A stretch of 64,000 nucleotides of DNA from Pagrus major (taxonomy: Eukaryota > Chordata > Actinopteri > Spariformes > Sparidae), in NCBI RefSeq assembly GCF_040436345.1, contig NC_133224.1, positions 12,329,519 through 12,393,518 on the forward strand, given 5' to 3'. The translations under genes and the position numbers were made by a program. The notes beneath the pieces are model-generated. The model was not told where the DNA came from and ran no database searches. It worked only from the letters and a program-made list of their open reading frames with translations. Numbering within the stretch: the first letter of the stretch is position 1; every line of letters begins with the position of its first letter. This document shows positions 44,411-57,065 of the stretch, one piece after another.

Positions 44411-45117
44411 ACCCGAGCTGGTAGGGCAAATGCCTAAAAGGTAAAATCAACAATAAAAACATAATCAAATATATAAATGTTTTAATAAAACAGCCCCAAA
44501 TAAACACACAGACACACAAAAGCTGGGCTTTAATTTAAATAAAGTGCTGAATAAAAGTGCTCAGTCACATAAATAACAATAAATAGTGCATCGTTAATTT
44601 AAAATTAAAATATCATACACACACACACACACACAATTATATACATCCATATGTGGACCCTCAATATACAGTATTATTGAGTCATTATGTACAATAAAAG
44701 TTGCACTCTCCCGTGAAGAGCCAACAGTTTGGGACTGGAATGTGTGTGGACTGCGTATATGGTTGATAAAATCTGATAAAATTTGTAAAAATCATAATAA
44801 GGGTTTCATAAGAATTAAAGACATGTTTTGGTTATAAGTTGGATGATTTTTATTCAAATATAATGCAGTTAAAACTGTTGTAGGAAGGGGGAGAGGGAAG
44901 ATAGAAGATAGGAGGGGGAGTTGTGTTATATAAGGAGGTGGGAAATATCATTCCTGTGGGGAAGGAAGGATGGATTATTTCAGTTCCGGGTCTGCACCTG
45001 TGGGTGGGGTGGATTAGTGAAAATCATTTAGGCCTTTTGGAGTGGTTGTGCCTAATTTGTGTCTCTGCTCTCTTTCTCTACCCACTAGTACAGCGGTCCA
45101 GCTTTTGAATCTCATAG
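44411..45117. other. Intergenic, repeat-rich, no gene
   Basis: A short (CA)n at about 44613-44634 and otherwise unremarkable AT-rich sequence leading into the satellite. Confidence 0.4.
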
Positions 45118-48100
45118 TTGTAGTTAGAGGCAGGCTTGCAAAGTGAATGGTGAAATTTTTCAATTGTTCCTGCAGGGGGTGTTTAGGAGCGTGTTTTGGG
45201 CCGTTTAGAGCGTGCTGGCATCCCTCTGTACGGACACTTTTTCGGGTCTGGATTCAAGGTTAGAGGCAGGGATGGATCAGAGGTGAAATTTGACAAAGTG
45301 TCAGGGGCAAAAATTTTCAATTGTTCTTCCAGGGGGTGTTTAGGAGCGTGTTTTGGGCCGTTTGGAGCGTGCTGGCACCCCTCTGTACGGACACTTTTTC
45401 GGGTCTGTGGTGAAGGTTAGAGGCAGGCTTGCAAAGTGAATGGGATGGATCAGAGGTGAAATTTGACTAAGTGTCAGGGGCAAAAATTTTCAATTGTTCT
45501 TCCAGGGGGTGTTTAGGAGCGTGTTTTGGGCCGTTTGGAGCGTGCTGGCACCCCTCTGTACGGACACTTTTTCGGGTCTGTGGTGAAGGTTAGAGGCAGG
45601 CTTGCAAAGTGAATGGGATGGATCAGAGGTGAAATTTGACTAAGTGTCAGGGGCAAAAATTTTCAATTGTTCTTCCAGGGGGTGTTTAGGAGCGTGTTTT
45701 GGGCCGTTTGGAGCGTGCTGGCACCCCTCTGTACGGACACTTTTTCGGGTCTGTGGTGAAGGTTAGAGGCAGGCTTGCAAAGTGAATGGGATGGATCAGA
45801 GGTGAAATTTGACTAAGTGTCAGGGGCAAAAATTTTCAATTGTTCTTCCAGGGGGTGTTTAGGAGCGTGTTTTGGGCCGTTTGGAGCGTGCTGGCACCCC
45901 TCTGTACGGACACTTTTTCGGGTCTGTGGTGAAGGTTAGAGGCAGGCTTGCAAAGTGAATGGGATGGATCAGAGGTGAAATTTGACTAAGTGTCAGGGGC
46001 AAAAATTTTCAATTGTTCTTCCAGGGGGTGTTTAGGAGCGTGTTTTGGGCCGTTTGGAGCGTGCTGGCACCCCTCTGTACGGACACTTTTTCGGGTCTGT
46101 GGTGAAGGTTAGAGGCAGGCTTGCAAAGTGAATGGGATGGATCAGAGGTGAAATTTGACTAAGTGTCAGGGGCAAAAATTTTCAATTGTTCTTCCAGGGG
46201 GTGTTTAGGAGCGTGTTTTGGGCCGTTTGGAGCGTGCTGGCACCCCTCTGTACGGACACTTTTTCGGGTCTGTGGTGAAGGTTAGAGGCAGGCTTGCAAA
46301 GTGAATGGGATGGATCAGAGGTGAAATTTGACTAAGTGTCAGGGGCAAAAATTTTCAATTGTTCTTCCAGGGGGTGTTTAGGAGCGTGTTTTGGGCCGTT
46401 TGGAGCGTGCTGGCACCCCTCTGTACGGACACTTTTTCGGGTCTGTGGTGAAGGTTAGAGGCAGGCTTGCAAAGTGAATGGGATGGATCAGAGGTGAAAT
46501 TTGACTAAGTGTCAGGGGCAAAAATTTTCAATTGTTCTTCCAGGGGGTGTTTAGGAGCGTGTTTTGGGCCGTTTGGAGCGTGCTGGCACCCCTCTGTACG
46601 GACACTTTTTCGGGTCTGTGGTGAAGGTTAGAGGCAGGCTTGCAAAGTGAATGGGATGGATCAGAGGTGAAATTTGACTAAGTGTCAGGGGCAAAAATTT
46701 TCAATTGTTCTTCCAGGGGGTGTTTAGAAGCGTGTTTTGGGCCGTTTGGAGCGTGCTGGCACCCTTCTGTACGGACACTTTTTCGGGTCTGTGGTGAAGG
46801 TTAGAGGCAGGCTTGCAAAGTGAATGGGATGGATCAGAGGTGAAATTTGACTAAGTGTCAGGGGCAAAAATTTTCAATTGTTCTTCCAGGGGGTGTTTAG
46901 GAGCGTGTTTTGGGCCGTTTGGAGCGTGCTGGCACCCCTCTGTACGGACACTTTTTCGGGTCTGTGGTGAAGGTTAGAGGCAGGCTTGCAAAGTGAATGG
47001 GATGGATCAGAGGTGAAATTTGACTAAGTGTCAGGGGCAAAAATTTTCAATTGTTCTTCCAGGGGGTGTTTAGGAGCGTGTTTTGGGCCGTTTGGAGCGT
47101 GCTGGCACCCCTCTGTACGGACACTTTTTCGGGTCTGTGGTGAAGGTTAGAGGCAGGCTTGCAAAGTGAATGGGATGGATCAGAGGTGAAATTTGACTAA
47201 GTGTCAGGGGCAAAAATTTTCAATTGTTCTTCCAGGGGGTGTTTAGAAGCGTGTTTTGGGCCGTTTGGAGCGTGCTGGCACCCCTCTGTACGGACACTTT
47301 TTCGGGTCTGTGGTGAAGGTTAGAGGCAGGCTTGCAAAGTGAATGGGATGGATCAGAGGTGAAATTTGACTAAGTGTCAGGGGCAAAAATTTTCAATTGT
47401 TCTTCCAGGGGGTGTTTAGGAGCGTGTTTTGGGCCGTTTGGAGCGTGCTGGCACCCCTCTGTACGGACACTTTTTCGGGTCTGTGGTGAAGGTTAGAGGC
47501 AGGCTTGCAAAGTGAATGGGATGGATCAGAGGTGAAATTTGACTAAGTGTCAGGGGCAAAAATTTTCAATTGTTCTTCCAGGGGGTGTTTAGGAGCGTGT
47601 TTTGGGCCGTTTGGAGCGTGCTGGCACCCCTCTGTACGGACACTTTTTCGGGTCTGTGGTGAAGGTTAGAGGCAGGCTTGCAAAGTGAATGGGATGGATC
47701 AGAGGTGAAATTTGACTAAGTGTCAGGGGCAAAAATTTTCAATTGTTCTTCCAGGGGGTGTTTAGGAGCGTGTTTTGGGCCGTTTGGAGCGTGCTGGCAC
47801 CCCTCTGTACGGACACTTTTTCGGGTCTGTGGTCAAGGTTAGAGGCAGGCCTGCAATGTGAATGTTCCTCCAGGGGGAGGCAGTCTTGCAAAGTGAATGG
47901 GATGGATCAGAGGTGAAATTTGACTAAGTGTCAGGGGCAAAAATTTTCAATTGTTCTTCCAGGGGGTGTTTAGGAGCGTGTTTTGGGCCGTTTGGAGCGT
48001 GCTGGCACCCCTCTGTACGGACACTTTTTCGGGTCTGTGGTGAAGGTTAGAGGCAGGCTTGCAAAGTGAATGGGATGGATCAGAGGTGAAATTTGACTAA

Positions 48101-51100
48101 GTGTCAGGGGCAAAAATTGGGGGTGTTTAGAAGCGTGTTTTGGGCCGTTTGGAGCGTGCTGGCACCCCTCTGTACGGACACTTTTTCGGGTCTGTGGTGA
48201 AGGTTAGAGGCAGGCTTGCAAAGTGAATGGGATGGATCAGAGGTGAAATTTGACTAAGTGTCAGGGGCAAAAATTTTCAATTGTTCTTCCAGGGGGTGTT
48301 TAGGAGCGTGTTTTGGGCCGTTTGGAGCGTGCTGGCACCCCTCTGTACGGACACTTTTTCGGGTCTGTGGTGAAGGTTAGAGGCAGGCTTGCAAAGTGAA
48401 TGGGATGGATCAGAGGTGAAATTTGACTAAGTGTCAGGGGCAAAAATTTTCAATTGTTCTTCCAGGGGGTGTTTAGGAGCGTGTTTTGGGCCGTTTGGAG
48501 CGTGCTGGCACCCCTCTGTACGGACACTTTTTCGGGTCTGTGGTGAAGGTTAGAGGCAGGCTTGCAAAGTGAATGGGATGGATCAGAGGTGAAATTTGAC
48601 TAAGTGTCAGGGGCAAAAATTTTCAATTGTTCTTCCAGGGGGTGTTTAGGAGCGTGTTTTGGGCCGTTTGGAGCGTGCTGGCACCCCTCTGTACGGACAC
48701 TTTTTCGGGTCTGTGGTGAAGGTTAGAGGCAGGCTTGCAAAGTGAATGGGATGGATCAGAGGTGAAATTTGACTAAGTGTCAGGGGCAAAAATTTTCAAT
48801 TGTTCTTCCAGGGGGTGTTTAGGAGCGTGTTTTGGGCCGTTTGGAGCGTGCTGGCACCCCTCTGTACGGACACTTTTTCGGGTCTGTGGTGAAGGTTAGA
48901 GGCAGGCTTGCAAAGTGAATGGGATGGATCAGAGGTGAAATTTGACTAAGTGTCAGGGGCAAAAATTTTCAATTGTTCTTCCAGGGGGTGTTTAGGAGCG
49001 TGTTTTGGGCCGTTTGGAGCGTGCTGGCACCCCTCTGTACGGACACTTTTTCGGGTCTGTGGTGAAGGTTAGAGGCAGGCTTGCAAAGTGAATGGGATGG
49101 ATCAGAGGTGAAATTTGACTAAGTGTCAGGGGCAAAAATTTTCAATTGTTCTTCCAGGGGGTGTTTAGAAGCGTGTTTTGGGCCGTTTGGAGCGTGCTGG
49201 CACCCTTCTGTACGGACACTTTTTCGGGTCTGTGGTGAAGGTTAGAGGCAGGCTTGCAAAGTGAATGGGATGGATCAGAGGTGAAATTTGACTAAGTGTC
49301 AGGGGCAAAAATTTTCAATTGTTCTTCCAGGGGGTGTTTAGGAGCGTGTTTTGGGCCGTTTGGAGCGTGCTGGCACCCCTCTGTACGGACACTTTTTCGG
49401 GTCTGTGGTGAAGGTTAGAGGCAGGCTTGCAAAGTGAATGGGATGGATCAGAGGTGAAATTTGACTAAGTGTCAGGGGCAAAAATTTTCAATTGTTCTTC
49501 CAGGGGGTGTTTAGGAGCGTGTTTTGGGCCGTTTGGAGCGTGCTGGCACCCCTCTGTACGGACACTTTTTCGGGTCTGTGGTGAAGGTTAGAGGCAGGCT
49601 TGCAAAGTGAATGGGATGGATCAGAGGTGAAATTTGACTAAGTGTCAGGGGCAAAAATTTTCAATTGTTCTTCCAGGGGGTGTTTAGGAGCGTGTTTTGG
49701 GCCGTTTGGAGCGTGCTGGCACCCCTCTGTACGGACACTTTTTCGGGTCTGTGGTGAAGGTTAGAGGCAGGCTTGCAAAGTGAATGGGATGGATCAGAGG
49801 TGAAATTTGACTAAGTGTCAGGGGCAAAAATTTTCAATTGTTCTTCCAGGGGGTGTTTAGGAGCGTGTTTTGGGCCGTTTGGAGCGTGCTGGCACCCCTC
49901 TGTACGGACACTTTTTCGGGTCTGTGGTGAAGGTTAGAGGCAGGCTTGCAAAGTGAATGGGATGGATCAGAGCTGAAATTTGACTAAGTGTCAGGGGCAA
50001 AAATTTTCAATTGTTCTTCCAGGGGGTGTTTAGGAGCGTGTTTTGGGCCGTTTGGAGCGTGCTGGCACCCCTCTGTACGGACACTTTTTCGGGTCTGTGG
50101 TCAAGGTTAGAGGCAGGCCTGCAATGTGAATGTTCCTCCAGGGGGAGGCAGTCTTGCAAAGTGAATGGGATGGATCAGAGGTGAAATTTGACTAAGTGTC
50201 AGGGGCAAAAATTTTCAATTGTTCTTCCAGGGGGTGTTTAGGAGCGTGTTTTGGGCCGTTTGGAGCGTGCTGGCACCCCTCTGTACGGACACTTTTTCGG
50301 GTCTGTGGTCAAGGTTAGAGGCAGGCTTGCAAAGTGAATGGGATGGATCAGAGGTGAAATTTGACTAAGTGTCAGGGGCAAAAATTGGGGGTGTTTAGAA
50401 GCGTGTTTTGGGCCGTTTGGAGCGTGCTGGCACCCCTCTGTACGGACACTTTTTCGGGTCTGTGGTGAAGGTTAGAGGCAGGCTTGCAAAGTGAATGGGA
50501 TGGATCAGAGGTGAAATTTGACTAAGTGTCAGGGGCAAAAATTTTCAATTGTTCTTCCAGGGGGTGTTTAGGAGCGTGTTTTGGGCCGTTTGGAGCGTGC
50601 TGGCACCCCTCTGTACGGACACTTTTTCGGGTCTGTGGTCAAGGTTAGAGGCAGGCTTGCAAAGTGAATGGGATGGATCAGAGGTGAAATTTGACTAAGT
50701 GTCAGGGGCAAAAATTTTCAATTGTTCTTCCAGGGGGTGTTTAGGAGCGTGTTTTGGGCCGTTTGGAGCGTGCTGGCACCCCTCTGTACGGACACTTTTT
50801 CGGGTCTGTGGTGAAGGTTAGAGGCAGGCTTGCAAAGTGAATGGGATGGATCAGAGGTGAAATTTGACTAAGTGTCAGGGGCAAAAATTTTCAATTGTTC
50901 TTCCAGGGGGTGTTTAGAAGCGTGTTTTGGGCCGTTTGGAGCGTGCTGGCACCCTTCTGTACGGACACTTTTTCGGGTCTGTGGTGAAGGTTAGAGGCAG
51001 GCTTGCAAAGTGAATGGGATGGATCAGAGGTGAAATTTGACTAAGTGTCAGGGGCAAAAATTTTCAATTGTTCTTCCAGGGGGTGTTTAGGAGCGTGTTT

Positions 51101-51584
51101 TGGGCCGTTTGGAGCGTGCTGGCACCCCTCTGTACGGACACTTTTTCGGGTCTGTGGTGAAGGTTAGAGGCAGGCTTGCAAAGTGAATGGGATGGATCAG
51201 AGGTGAAATTTGACTAAGTGTCAGGGGCAAAAATTTTCAATTGTTCTTCCAGGGGGTGTTTAGGAGCGTGTTTTGGGCCGTTTGGAGCGTGCTGGCACCC
51301 CTCTGTACGGACACTTTTTCGGGTCTGTGGTGAAGGTTAGAGGCAGGCTTGCAAAGTGAATGGGATGGATCAGAGCTGAAATTTGACTAAGTGTCAGGGG
51401 CAAAAATTTTCAATTGTTCTTCCAGGGGGTGTTTAGGAGCGTGTTTTGGGCCGTTTGGAGCGTGCTGGCACCCCTCTGTACGGACACTTTTTCGGGTCTG
51501 TGGTCAAGGTTAGAGGCAGGCCTGCAATGTGAATGTTCCTCCAGGGGGAGGCAGTCTTGCAAAGTGAATGGGATGGATCAGAGG
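45118..51584 (+). repeat. 173-bp tandem satellite, about 37 copies
   Basis: The unit boundary CCAGGGGGTGTTTAGGAGCG recurs every 173 bp (for example 45331, 45504, 45677). Units are nearly identical except the first, which is degenerate. Marked variants define a higher-order pattern. The insertion variant (GGTCAAGG...GGCCTGCAATG) is at 47831, 50099 and 51502, and the short variant (AAAATTGGGGGTG) at 48111 and 50379. The first two of each are exactly 2268 bp apart. The array runs into an assembly gap, so its true length is unknown. Confidence 0.97.
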
Positions 51585-51684
51585 NNNNNNNNNNNNNNNN
51601 NNNNNNNNNNNNNNNNNNNNNNNNNNNNNNNNNNNNNNNNNNNNNNNNNNNNNNNNNNNNNNNNNNNNNNNNNNNNNNNNNNNN
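51585..51684. other. Assembly gap, 100 N
   Basis: Exactly 100 undetermined bases at the end of the satellite array, the usual placeholder for a gap of unknown size. Linkage between the left and right parts of the window depends on the scaffolding. Confidence 1.
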
Positions 51685-51839
51685 ATAACACTTTTCAAAA
51701 TCTCATCGACACTGATTTGTTTTGATTTGATGATTATTTTACTAGTTTTCACTTGATAGGGCAATTTACCTGTATTTATAGGCCAAATACATGCTATTTC
51801 CCTTGTGTCCTGTAGGGGACTTTGCCTTATTATGAAACT

Positions 51840-52290
51840 TAAAGGAATAGTTCACTCTAGAACAAAATTCAGTCATTATCGACTCACCCTCATGCTGATG
51901 AGAAGTCCGGTGTAGTTTCTTATTCCTCAAAGTGCAGCTGGAGACCCGCGGTGCTACCCTTCGGCAGCAAAAATCCATCTTACGGGCGTAATTGGCGTCC
52001 GAGAGGAAAAGGTCCATAAAACTACACAAAAACTTTGTAATATTCCTCCATACTGCTCGTCTGCTGCAATCCAAGTGTCCTGAAGTGGCGACATCCAGAG
52101 TTTACTCGAAACGACGTCATTTAGTACATTTTTCTAGCCTAAACAGTCACTATGCTATATTTGCCTGGAGGCACGCTCCCACGTTAAATGACGTTGTTTC
52201 GATCTGTAACACCCTTTTGGGGATGTTTTGTGAAGACTCCAGTGGTTTTAAGAGAGTGCTCTTCAAGGATAGTGACAGATAAATAATTTC
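51840..52290. mobile_element. Fish interspersed element (AAAGGAATAGTTCAC type)
   Basis: Opens with AAAGGAATAGTTCACTCTAG followed by TTCAGTCATT and CTCACCCTCATG, the start of a repeat very common in teleost genomes. The right boundary is approximate. No coding capacity. Confidence 0.55.
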
Positions 52291-53078
52291 CTCTAAAAAA
52301 AAAAAAAAACTTATAGTACAGCTGCTGTGCAGAAACCAATTCACTTTAAATCTTATCTTCTCGACTGAGGAGTCAAAGAATAAAAGGATTTTTCCCTGCT
52401 CTCATATGTTTCTAGGCCCACTGAAACTTGTTTTTAACTGTGCAAATGACTTTGACTTCAAATGCACATCATTCTGTACGGGGCACAAGGGGCGCCAAAT
52501 GGTTTATGATTTTTAAAATGATATGAATCATATGCTTTGCACTTTACAATCACCAGTTCTAATCCAAATTGAGTGTGTGTGTGTGTGTGTGTTAGCTAAA
52601 ACCCTTGGAATAGTACTGTTTTGCACAGTTTTTTCCTTGTGCTGCCACTCTGTAACTGAAGAGTGTTCAGTTTGGCAATGTGGTGCAGCCTCAGTTTGTG
52701 GAACACAGACGTAACCAGTGACATCAGCACAAAATGGTGATTGTCAATGCCAAACTGTGTTTCTTGAATGTGCCCCCCAAGAAAAAACACATCCTCTGAA
52801 CCAATCTCAGCCCGGACAAACTGACGGATCAAGGCCACTTTGACAGCTTGCCCTGATGTTGACTGTCGAATGAAACGCTCAGCTGATCTGACCACCTTCA
52901 CTGTGCCCTCAGAAGGAATCATCAGCCCTCCTTTGTTTTTCAGTGTGAGCAAGTGGTAGCTCTGATCAAATGATGTGGGTACAGCATCAATCACCAAACT
53001 ACCACGGCACACATCGCATGACAGCTTCTGCAAAACTTGGCGAACGACAAACCCTGAGATGTAAACAAGGGCATTGTC

Positions 53079-53081
<3 letters not shown>

Positions 53082-53160
<79 letters not shown>

Positions 53161-53175
53161 TGTGTGTGTGTGTGT
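53082..53175. repeat. (TA)n(TG)n microsatellite
   Basis: About 38 TA units then seven TG units, at the point where the P-like gene loses exon continuity. Confidence 0.95.
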
Positions 53176-54216
53176 GCACATACAGTATATAAAAAAATTA
53201 AATCCCAACCTGATGCCCTGATTGAATTGAAGAGGAGCTCCAAGTGATATAAAGCGGTAGGTGCAGATGTACCGCTGACGCTGAAGCTGTTCTGGAATCA
53301 TCAACATCAGGGTGTCAATGTTGATGATGAACCCCATGACAGATAGGTACCTTCACAAGACATGTGACATGTTTTGTCAATATTATCATGGCAAACCAAG
53401 ATACCTCAAGAGAGCAGTACATGATTTTGTTCATTTGTAGATGTTAAAGCAACAAGAAACAATATTATAACAGAAATGGGAAAGCTTGAAAACATCAACA
53501 CTGCCATACATACCATTATGACACCTCTAAGGAATGAAAAACACTGAAGATAGAAGTCCAACAGAAACAAAACAGGAGACTGCAAAAACATTGGAACCAG
53601 GGAACAAAGCATCATATGAACTTATGATGCAGCATATGGAACAAGAGAACATAATAGGACTGGGCAATATATCATTATACATATAATAATATTATAATAT
53701 ATATATTTTGTGTAAAAGCACCAATAGTCACCCCTACAATATTCTCTCTATATCAACAGAGGTATTTGATCAAAATTACATATGGTTTTATACATATTGC
53801 CCAGCCTAGAACAGAACATCATATGAACTTGATGTCATAAACTTATGAACTCTTCATGCAAACAAAAGCTTCACTATTTCCTAAAACCTCTTTGATCGGT
53901 GAAGGGGTGTGCCATCTTTCATCACCAAACTCATCAAGTAGTCCCTGCCTCTCGACAAGAATTCTACACTCTCTGCCCAATTCAAAGAACCCAGGGGAGC
54001 TTTGAACCCTTTGGCATGGGGATTGCGGCTGTTCATGATGTCGAAGAGCCTGTCAATTATCTAAAAGCAAATGTCTGCATTAACAGGAAGCATCTGAATC
54101 ATCACCATAAACAATAACATGTTCCCATGGGTCATTAGCCTAATTTCTAAAATATAAAAAGGAATTACTATTTGGAGCATGGCCAGTAAATGTTAAATAA
54201 AAAAAAGCTTTGCATT

Positions 54217-54491
54217 AGGGCTGCACGATTACTCGTTAAAAACCCAATCTCGACATATGTAGGTGATCGCATTTCTAAATGACTACGGGGAGCTTTTATA
54301 AGCTTTTGATTGCAGTCCGCTGTCAGTCCCTGTAGCTTTAGTAACCAGATACAGCACGTTGTGTAGAACAAGCGGGAAAGAAGAAGTTGGGAACACATTA
54401 GTCAGCCTCCTCTTTTTTGAACAAGAATCATGAGCTCAATTCTTAGGGAGAAAAATTGTGATACACATTTTAGCAACATTCTTGCAGCCCT
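54217..54491. mobile_element. hAT-type MITE in the P-like gene
   Basis: Ends are AGGGCTGCACGATT at 54217 and its inverse TTGCAGCCCT at 54491. This is a common fish hAT MITE terminus. A clear target duplication was not found. Confidence 0.55.
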
Positions 54492-56639
54492 GGCTTGCGT
54501 GTATGTTACTATTAGTATTATTTTAGTATTACCTCAATGAATTCAGCTGTTGCGTCACAGTGTTGAAACTGTGAATAGCCAAGGTCCCTCAGTGTGCGCA
54601 GAGCCACTGTCACAGAGCGACTCAGTGTCTGTGCAGCCAGGGACACCTTCATCTTCTGTGAGTCAAAATTCACATGCTTGTTTGATACCTTGTTTGCAGC
54701 ATGCAATCCATCTTTTGTTTGGACAGTATTCAGATGAACAATGTATCTCCAGTTGATCTGGCCTGTGGTGCTGGTTATTGGACTGTAAGCCTGCAGCATA
54801 TTCCGTGCCAACTTCAACATGTGGCAAGCATCCATCATCACAAACACCCTGTCACCAGTCACCGGATGTGGGAAGAATGTTTTTAAAGGCTCAACAGGAT
54901 TTCCCTTTAGCTGGCACCCAAGTTGGTTGCACATGCGCACATTGGAGGCATGCCCATCCATTGTGACACATACCACTCTTATGCCGCGCTCATGCAGTTC
55001 CTCCAACGCATGAACAAGTAGAACCTCCTGTGTCTCTGGCGACAGGGACTTGGTCAGGTAGTAGGCAATTGGAGCCTTCCAATGGCCTTGTAGGCCAACA
55101 ACCATAAAAACAAGAGCCTCAGTGGCAACATCCGTCTCATTCATACCATCCCCCATATCCACAAATCCAGACATTTTCTGGGTATGAGGATTATACTGGA
55201 CATGTTGTTTAATGGCCATGGCATCCAACATAAGACACACACATCCATATTTAGCTCGGTCTTCCTCTTGTCTTCTTTTCAACATGTCCAACATCATCAT
55301 GTTGAGGCCAGGCTTGGCATCCACAGAACTCATCCACCTTGGTAAGAAGAAAAAGCAGTTATTTAACATGGATGCCCTGATCAGGATTTTTTCGGCTGAT
55401 CACTGGAACCAGTATTGGCCAGTACCCAGTGGCAAACAATTAACCTCAGAGAGTGGGATCTATTTAAGGCCCTCTATTTATTGTTTATCATAATTTAGTC
55501 ATGGTAATGTTAATAAAGATAAGTGTAGCTATGTCCACCTTTCATAACAGGATAAAAAAAGAGAAAAAATGATTCATATAACATGAACAATACCTTTGCA
55601 ATGTATGTGGATGTGGGAGATTAATATGGAGAGATTCTCTCAGATAGTTGTACGCCTTCGGACCATGTAAGTGGAGAGTGACAGCAAACTCCCTCTGGTC
55701 CTTGGTGTATTCGTGGCTCTGTTTTGACAGGAGGTTTATTGGAAGATCTGAAATTCAATTAGAACAGGCTAATTAGTAAGTACCCTTGAAACAACTAGGA
55801 GTCTTAACAAAGATTGGAAAGTATGATACACTTAAGTTCAAATTCTCTCCAAATTTGTATTTTCATTTTACCTGAGTATAAATCGAGCCGCTCTTTCAAC
55901 TCTTCATTTATAATTTTCTTCGCCCTGAGATCCTCCAGAAGTCCACACACAGTGTTCTTTGCCCTCCTTTCTCTGTCCTTCGCGTTCCTCTTCTCTCTTT
56001 CCAGACTCTCCACCCTAGCTAAGGCTTCACTGAGTCTGGCCCTCAGATCGTCAGGTGATGAAGGCAGTGCATAGGAGTGGTCCTAGTAGGAAAAACAAGG
56101 ATGAAAATATCATAAATAAATGTCATGTTTATATTACATCACTCAGTCACAGTCCATCACATCTCTGCTAGTACAATGTGCCTCAACTGTCCTACATTCT
56201 TAATCTCATCACTCCTCAGTTGTACTGCCAGCACTGTGTGTGTGCGTGTGTGTGTGTCAAGGACATGTTTCAATGTATGCATGTGTGTGTACGTGAGTCT
56301 GTCTGAAAGAGTGACAGAGTGGGAAGTGGTGGGAGTGACAAGAGGTTTGAATATAACCAGAATAATGATACTCACAGCTGTTTGAGGCAAGGGCGAAACT
56401 TTAGTTTCAGAAGTGGGGGGGACACAAGTAGGAACGGCAAATTTGTGCGCGCATAGTGCGCTCGATTTCTGCCTGCGTAGAGCTTAAATCATGCCATTTC
56501 TATTTAACCCTAGCCTACTATTTTGTCATTAATACATTATTATACAATTTCTACCCTTAAGCCATCACCACTCTAAACAACACACTGTAACCATATTAAA
56601 CACAGCCCATGCACATGCAATAACTCCACACTATGAGCA

Positions 56640-56917
56640 CTTAATAATGGACACTAATATGCAATACTTACTGTGATGCACTGACTGTGATGCATATGAT
56701 GGCAATGTGTGTGTAGAACTGTGGATGTGCAGTGTGTCTGTGTGAGAGTATGTGTGTGTGAATGCGAACTAGCTATTTATTTTAATATGCTTTTACTTTT
56801 TTTTAGACACATTTCAACTTTTTTTTTTAGATATATGTATTTATTATTATTTATTTATAATTTCGTTGTGTGCTATACGATGACAATAAAGAATCTTGAA
56901 TCTTGTGACCTCTTTCT
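56640..56917 (+). mobile_element. LINE 3' tail inside the hAT element
   Basis: ACGATGACAATAAAGAATCT followed by a repeated TTGAATCTTG is the typical 3' end of fish CR1/L2-type LINEs. Only the tail is present and the left boundary is approximate. Confidence 0.4.
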
Positions 56918-57065
56918 CTCCGGGCATCCTTTATTTTTCACAACATGCCACATAACAAAAAAGAATGCACATTTTACCCATGGAGACTGCTCATGCCAAT
57001 TTTCATGTCTGTATCACGATTCTGCCTAAAATCAGCTCTTAGTCATCAGCTTCAGTACCTTCTCC

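Noticed and set aside
45118-51584. Regular repeats considered as a CRISPR-like array
   Set aside because: The whole 173-bp unit repeats with no unique spacers, and the genome is eukaryotic. It is a satellite.
51414-51764. Open frames that cross the assembly gap
   Set aside because: They include undetermined bases, so they carry no evidence.
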